NCBI GenBank assembly: GCA_047620505.1
Contig: JBLHKS010000056.1
Location: 1-36,057, forward strand
DNA: 36,057 bases
Reading direction: 5' to 3'
DNA from: JBLHKS01 sp047620505
Lineage (GTDB): Bacteria > Verrucomicrobiota > Verrucomicrobiia > Verrucomicrobiales > DEV007
Part shown: one piece after another, positions 31,934 to 36,057 of the stretch
Numbering within the stretch: the stretch's first letter is position 1
Layout of the letters: every line of letters starts with the position of its first letter
Notes under the pieces: generated by a model
What the model was told of the DNA's origin: nothing
Databases searched by the model: none
Seen by the model: the letters and a program-made list of their open reading frames with translations, nothing else
Position numbers and translations under genes: made by a program

Positions 31934-33853
31934 TCATGGGCTGGCGGGTTTTGGGTAGACGTTATAATAAGTGTAGTCCGCGAGCGCTTGCTCGTAGACT
32001 TTCGAGGGAGAAGGCGCATCCGGATTTTCCGCCGGATCCTGCCCAGCAGCTGCTAAGACCGATCGCTCAAATCCTCTCATCAAATCATACCGTTGGTAAC
32101 CAGCAAAAGAGAGCACGCTCAGGGTGTCTTCGCCCGGACGGATCTTCAGTTCATAACCGCCATCATCTTTCAAGTGAACATCGACGACATGAGGTCCTCC
32201 GTAAAGATTGTGGCGGTCTCCGAGGACCTCCTGGTAAGCACCGAGGAGAAAAACGCCGATGTAGTACGGTTCATCCGGTTTCAAATCGTGCAGCGCAAGC
32301 GTATCGGCCGACTCGGCAGTGCCTCCAAAGCTCTCGATGCATCCATCCGGGTCGCAGGTGAGGTCGACCAGGACGCCGGAATGCTCGGGCTTTTCAGCGA
32401 GTCGATGGATCGGCATGACCGGAAAAATCTGCTTGATCCCCCAGAGATCGGGCACGGACTGGAAAACGCTGAAGCTCCCAAAATAGAAATCGACCGCAAA
32501 GCATCTGACTCGCTCCACTTCAGGCGGCGGAGTTTTGCAGTGCTCCTTCGAGATGGCGAGCGCCTCTCGCGCGATCGCGCCAAAACAGGCTTCGGCTTCC
32601 GTCAAATGGTCCAGCGAAAGTCGGCCGAACGAAAAATCATTTCGGGCGTGCTCAAGCCTCGCCCGTGCGGTGTTCAGCGTGCGAGCGAGATTTTCGGGAG
32701 CGATCTCATCCAGCAATTCCATCATCTCAGCAAGTGAGGCAGAAAGATGCCGGCAGTCACCAACCGGCGCAATCGGGATGACCGGTTCAGATTCCATCAC
32801 TGGAAAAACAAGCGCTCCACCGGCCGCAACCACGGCGCGTCCGGATTCCGAGATCAGAATCGGCGGCTCGATTTTTTCCTCAGCCATGACGCCAGCGACT
32901 TCACGCACAATTGAGTCGGCGTAGTCATCCATCGAGTAGTCTTTGCTGGAAAACTCGGCCGAACGACTTGCATCGTAGTTAACCGCGAGGCCACCTCCGA
33001 CGTCCAGAGCAACCATCGGGGCCTTTAACCTGACGAGTTCGGCGTAAAATCGACAAGCTTCTCGCACCGAAGCCCGAATCGCTTCCAACTCGGGTATTTG
33101 GGAAGTCTGATGAAAATGAAGGACCTCCAGACATCCCAGCAGCTGCTGATCATCCAAAGCCCTGACAACCCGCATCAACTCGGAGGCATCGAGCCCGAAA
33201 AAAGTCTGCTCACCCTTGCTCTTGGCCTCGTTTCCAGGCACCCGCGTCCGCAGGCGCGCGCGAACTCCGAGACGCGGCGCTACGCCGATCGCTTTGGCTC
33301 GCTCGGCGATCGTCGTGACCTCCAGCGGGGATTCGATCACCAGAATCACCTTCAATCCGATTCGCATCCCGGCGAGGGCGAGATCAACGTAAGCGGCATC
33401 CTTCTTGCCATTACAAATGAGATAAGCCTCGCGATCCTGAAGTAACGATAGGCTTGCTGCGAGCTCAGATTTGCTACCAGCCTCCAATCCGTGATGAAAC
33501 TGCCTTCCTTCAGTCAGAATCGCCTCAACCATCGGCCGCTGCTGGTTGACCTTGATCGGGAAAACCCCTCGATATGGTTTCGGATAACCACGACGCTCGA
33601 TCGCATCCGCGAAAGATCGATTCAATTTCGATACGCGGTGCGCCACCAAATGTGGGAAGCGCAGCAGCACCGGCGCGTGAACATTGTCACAAGCCGCTTT
33701 ACGTAGAATCTCCGTTAGAGTTGGCCCCTTTCGGCCTTCGGATTCCTCCGGGAGATTCGGATTTAGAACGCGTACTTCCCCATCATCATTGATATCGAAG
33801 TAATCGCGTCCCCATTTTCCGATGCCGTATAATTCGGCGTTGTCTTGTATCAT
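31934..33853 (-). CDS. speA: Biosynthetic arginine decarboxylase
   Basis: This 639-residue PLP-dependent enzyme of the alanine-racemase fold (group IV decarboxylases) converts arginine to agmatine for polyamine synthesis. The PLP lysine is K101 in GVFPIKVNQQRPM. Other signatures are ELYGIGKWGRDYFDIN at the N-terminus, LHFHQTSQIP, VALDVGGGLAVNYD, PILISESGRAVVA, FQSVPDLWGI, MPIHRL, LTCDPDGCI, FLLGAYQEVLGDRHNL (the acidic and His-rich active-site segment), and the C-terminal ADYTYYNV. Length and order match the SpeA family. AGCAGCTGCT words lie at 33138 (Gln-Gln-Leu-Leu) and 32045 (Ala-Ala-Ala). It is divergent from uvrB. Confidence 0.95.
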   Translation of the reverse strand: MIQDNAELYGIGKWGRDYFDINDDGEVRVLNPNLPEESEGRKGPTLTEILRKAACDNVHAPVLLRFPHLVAHRVSKLNRSFADAIERRGYPKPYRGVFPIKVNQQRPMVEAILTEGRQFHHGLEAGSKSELAASLSLLQDREAYLICNGKKDAAYVDLALAGMRIGLKVILVIESPLEVTTIAERAKAIGVAPRLGVRARLRTRVPGNEAKSKGEQTFFGLDASELMRVVRALDDQQLLGCLEVLHFHQTSQIPELEAIRASVREACRFYAELVRLKAPMVALDVGGGLAVNYDASRSAEFSSKDYSMDDYADSIVREVAGVMAEEKIEPPILISESGRAVVAAGGALVFPVMESEPVIPIAPVGDCRHLSASLAEMMELLDEIAPENLARTLNTARARLEHARNDFSFGRLSLDHLTEAEACFGAIAREALAISKEHCKTPPPEVERVRCFAVDFYFGSFSVFQSVPDLWGIKQIFPVMPIHRLAEKPEHSGVLVDLTCDPDGCIESFGGTAESADTLALHDLKPDEPYYIGVFLLGAYQEVLGDRHNLYGGPHVVDVHLKDDGGYELKIRPGEDTLSVLSFAGYQRYDLMRGFERSVLAAAGQDPAENPDAPSPSKVYEQALADYTYYNVYPKPASP

Positions 33854-34106
33854 CAGGTTGGTTTCGTTTGGGCGAAGTGAAAACCATGAACCTCCTGTTC
33901 AAGAGGTCTAGTATTTTTCTGAACAGATTCATTTCACTGAACCTGAATGTTGCGGTAAACGAAATACCTGAGAATTTTCGGAGGGAACCTTGGGAAAACT
34001 GGGCTGAAAGCACTGAGGGTCGGAGTTCCCACAAAGACCTTGGCCTGTTCAATCTGGATTGCCAAGTTCGAACATTAAGAATTTATCCTAAATACCTTTC
34101 ATCCAC
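33854..34106. promoter_or_regulatory. Divergent speA-uvrB intergenic region
   Basis: This 253-base region holds the speA leader with the 13-bp motif at 33866-33878, then an AT-rich stretch (about 33900-33960 and 34070-34105) where promoters in both directions are plausible. I could not choose a convincing -35/-10 pair, and I saw no SOS (LexA-like) dyad for uvrB. No RNA gene was recognised. A short open frame (33868-34179) overlaps the start of uvrB and is not supported. Confidence 0.4.
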
Positions 34107-36057
34107 ATGCCTGCCAACTTTCAGCTCAAAAGTGACTACGAACCTCGTGGTGACCAGGCTCAAGCCATTACCAAACTAACGAAGTCAATCGAGGCCGGAA
34201 ATCGCCGTCAAACGCTTCTTGGGGTAACTGGATCTGGTAAGACGTTTACGATGGCGAACGTCGTTGCCAATGTCGGCCGTCCGACGCTCGTGATGAGCCA
34301 CAACAAAACTCTCGCGGCTCAGCTCTATTCGGAATTCAAGAATTTCTTCCCAGACAACGCGGTCGAGTACTTCGTCAGCTACTTCGATTACTACCAGCCC
34401 GAGGCCTACATCCCGCGTACCGACACCTACATCGAAAAAGACTCGTCCGTGAACGAAGAAATCGAGCGGCTTCGGCTCTCGACTATGGGCTCGCTCCTGA
34501 CTCGGGACGACGTGCTGGTTGTCGCCAGCGTCTCCTGCATTTACGGCTTAGGATCGCCTGAAGACTTCGAAGGCATGATGGTAACCGTCGTGACCGGCCA
34601 CGAAATGGATCGCGATGCGCTCATCCGCGGTTTGGTCGATATTTTGTTCGAGCGAAACGACATCGCCTTCGGTCGAGGCAAATTCCGAGTCCGCGGAGAC
34701 GTCGTCGAAGTTCACCCAGCCATGCTCGAAAACGAAGCCGTTCGCGTGGAGTTCTTCGGCGACGAAATCGATCGTATTTCGATTATCGATCCGCTCACCG
34801 GCAACGCCAAATCAGAGATCGATCGCTTCACTTTCTGGCCAGCAAAGCAGTTCGTTACCGCGAAAGAAAAGATGCGCAAAGCGATCTACGCGATCCGCGA
34901 TGAGCTAAAAGAGTGCGTCGACAAGTTTGAAGCCGAAGGCAAGTACCTTGAGGCCCAGCGGATCAAAATGCGGACCGACTACGACATCGAAATGATGCAG
35001 GAAATGGGGTTCTGTCAGGGAATCGAGAACTACTCAAGGCACCTCACCGGCCGTCCTCCTGGCTCGCGGCCTTACACCTTGATCGATTTCTTCCCTAAAG
35101 GTTTCCTCACGATCCTCGATGAATCTCACGCCACGATCCCGCAGATCGGCGGGATGTACGAAGGCGACAAATCGCGAAAATCAAATCTAGTAGGATTCGG
35201 TTTTCGCCTGCCCAGCGCATTGGACAATCGGCCTCTGCGATTCGACGAGTTCATGGATCAAACTGAACAACACGTCTACGTCAGCGCCACGCCCGCGAAG
35301 TTCGAAATCCAGAACAGCATCGCCGGTGCCGAAGAATTCATCCCTCACGTACGCAAAAAAATCGGCGAGCAGGAAACCGTGCCGGAGCGCCTTCCGAGGA
35401 TCTCGGGCAACGCGCAACCGATCGATAAGTTCGACGTTTCGACTCCCGGCAAAGACCTGATCGTCGAGCAGATCATCCGCCCAACCGGCTTGCTCGACCC
35501 GGTCATCAGCCTTCACCCACTCAAAGGCCAGATCGACGAAACGATCGAGCTTTGCCGCCAGCGAGTCGAACGCAACGAACGCGTCTTGATCACGACCTTG
35601 ACCAAGCGCAACGCCGAAGACCTGTCCGATTATCTAAAGAATGTAGGACTGAACGTTCGTTATCTGCATAGCGAGATCGACGCGATCGAACGCGTCGAAA
35701 TCCTACGCGCATTGCGGGCTGCGGAATTCGACATCCTCGTTGGAATCAACCTCCTCCGAGAAGGCCTCGACTTGCCCGAAGTCAGCCTCGTTTGCATCCT
35801 CGACGCCGACAAAGAAGGCTACCTTCGAAGCGAAACCTCGCTCATTCAGACCGCCGGACGCGCAGCCCGCCACATCAACGGCGAAGTCGCGCTTTTCGCC
35901 GACAACATCACGAAAAGTATCCAGCGCCTGCTCGACATCACGGAGTATCGGCGGCTCAGGCAGCTCGAACATAACGAAGAGCACGGAATCACGCCAAAGA
36001 GCGTCCACCGGGCCGTTCAGGAAAGCCTTCAGATGGTGATCCCCGGCCAGAAAATCT
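34107..36057 (+). CDS. uvrB: Excinuclease ABC subunit B, 5' part (continues past the window)
   Basis: This is the first 650 residues of UvrB, the damage-verification helicase of nucleotide excision repair that loads onto damage with UvrA and recruits UvrC. The start is ATG 34107 (MPANFQLKSDYEPRGDQ), the usual N-terminus. Walker A GVTGSGKT covers residues 39-46. The damage-clamping beta-hairpin region reads FVSYFDYYQPEAYIP. LLTRDDVLVVASVSCIYGLGSPEDF, RGDVVEVHPA, LIDFFPKGFLTILDESHATIPQ, and the C-terminal helicase motifs (TTLTKRNAEDLSDYL, DILVGINLLREGLDLPEVSLVCILDADKEGYLRS, QTAGRAARH) follow. The segment before EQIIRPTGLLDP (about RLPRISGNAQPIDKFDVSTPG) seems longer than in E. coli. No stop is reached, so the C-terminal UvrC-binding domain lies outside. 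It contains no AGCAGCTGCT word. Confidence 0.97.
   Translation, partial: MPANFQLKSDYEPRGDQAQAITKLTKSIEAGNRRQTLLGVTGSGKTFTMANVVANVGRPTLVMSHNKTLAAQLYSEFKNFFPDNAVEYFVSYFDYYQPEAYIPRTDTYIEKDSSVNEEIERLRLSTMGSLLTRDDVLVVASVSCIYGLGSPEDFEGMMVTVVTGHEMDRDALIRGLVDILFERNDIAFGRGKFRVRGDVVEVHPAMLENEAVRVEFFGDEIDRISIIDPLTGNAKSEIDRFTFWPAKQFVTAKEKMRKAIYAIRDELKECVDKFEAEGKYLEAQRIKMRTDYDIEMMQEMGFCQGIENYSRHLTGRPPGSRPYTLIDFFPKGFLTILDESHATIPQIGGMYEGDKSRKSNLVGFGFRLPSALDNRPLRFDEFMDQTEQHVYVSATPAKFEIQNSIAGAEEFIPHVRKKIGEQETVPERLPRISGNAQPIDKFDVSTPGKDLIVEQIIRPTGLLDPVISLHPLKGQIDETIELCRQRVERNERVLITTLTKRNAEDLSDYLKNVGLNVRYLHSEIDAIERVEILRALRAAEFDILVGINLLREGLDLPEVSLVCILDADKEGYLRSETSLIQTAGRAARHINGEVALFADNITKSIQRLLDITEYRRLRQLEHNEEHGITPKSVHRAVQESLQMVIPGQKI

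Larger units (their letters stand above)
3784..33147. repeat. Highly iterated palindrome AGCAGCTGCT (20 copies)
   Basis: Exact copies begin at 3784, 4061, 5477, 9144, 12323, 13549, 13918, 15965, 16638, 18207, 19494, 20475, 21612, 23186, 23682, 26666, 28654, 30195, 32045 and 33138. Thirteen extend to the 12-mer CAGCAGCTGCTG. One is a perfect 18-bp palindrome (20471-20488), and one a 16-bp palindrome (18204-18219). Near matches sit at 1980, 27358 and 30814. All exact copies are inside coding regions on both strands. In phase they read Ala-Ala-Ala (11), x-Gln-Leu-Leu (8) or Ser-Ser-Cys (1). None occurs in 1-3783 or after 33147. Confidence 0.9.

Noticed and set aside
3784..33147. Explaining AGCAGCTGCT as a CAG/CTG trinucleotide repeat
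   Set aside because: Copies do not extend as CAG or CTG runs; they switch from CAG to CTG at a fixed centre, and sequence similarity stops at 10-12 bp, as expected for a palindromic word.
3784..33147. Explaining the word by poly-Ala or Gln-Leu-Leu protein motifs
   Set aside because: It appears in three codon phases and on both coding strands in unrelated proteins, and the Ala copies always use the same codons.
33868..34179. 103-codon plus-strand frame upstream of uvrB
   Set aside because: It overlaps the conserved uvrB N-terminus in another frame and has no recognisable domain or ribosome-binding site.
1..36057. CRISPR arrays, tRNA/rRNA genes, transposases, phage genes
   Set aside because: No regularly spaced repeats, tRNA-like cloverleaf, transposase motifs or structural phage genes were seen by reading. 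Covariance-model searches could not be run.

Overview
The window looks like a chromosomal segment of a GC-rich member of the Verrucomicrobiota (PVC superphylum). It combines core bacterial genes (rpsB-tsf, speA, tyrA, uvrB) with exported families expanded in Planctomycetes and Verrucomicrobia: DUF1552, DUF1587/1592/1588/1585 cytochromes, DUF1549/DUF1553 cytochromes, DUF1501, PSCyt1, DUF6807, a formylglycine sulfatase, a PhoD-like phosphatase and a ceramidase-like protein. The assignment rests on remembered family distributions, not on a search.

Layout. Bases 1-5378 are a damaged, rearranged accessory region. It holds the 3' stub of an FG-GAP-type protein, a DUF6807 gene fused to the start of a phoD-like gene, the frameshifted rest of phoD, a ceramidase-like gene frameshifted near its 3' end, and a decayed partial third copy of DUF6807. 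From 5379 to 12003 lie a DUF1552-DUF1592 pair, an intact second DUF6807 copy and a sulfatase. From 12010 to 16686 there are a HAD phosphatase, a Pro/Ala-rich SH3 protein, an unrecognised protein and a beta-lactamase-like serine hydrolase. Bases 16944-20268 carry rpsB, tsf (with a terminator) and an ABC exporter. Bases 20341-25893 form a tight four-gene unit: a large DUF1549/1553 cytochrome, a small acidic protein, a retropepsin-like protease and a DUF1501 protein, the last three joined by 4-nt overlaps. Bases 25918-28379 hold a divergent pair of cytochrome-type proteins. Next come tyrA, a Pro-rich lipoprotein, a cyclic-nucleotide-binding protein with an antitoxin-like N-terminus, an LpxL-type acyltransferase, speA, and the 5' part of uvrB, which runs off the right edge.

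The gene pairs suggest a lifestyle of degrading complex, often sulfated, polymers with exported haem proteins, hydrolases and sulfatases. The substrates cannot be named from sequence.

The most unusual signal is not a gene. The 10-bp palindrome AGCAGCTGCT occurs 20 times by hand count between 3784 and 33147, about once per 1.5 kb, where composition alone predicts far fewer than one. Every copy is inside a coding region, on genes of both strands and in all three reading phases (Ala-Ala-Ala, Gln-Leu-Leu, Ser-Ser-Cys). This resembles a highly iterated palindrome such as cyanobacterial HIP1 and implies DNA-level selection or a spreading process. A second structural oddity is a roughly 127-bp imperfect palindrome lying in frame between the start codon and the signal peptide of the DUF1592 gene at 6680.
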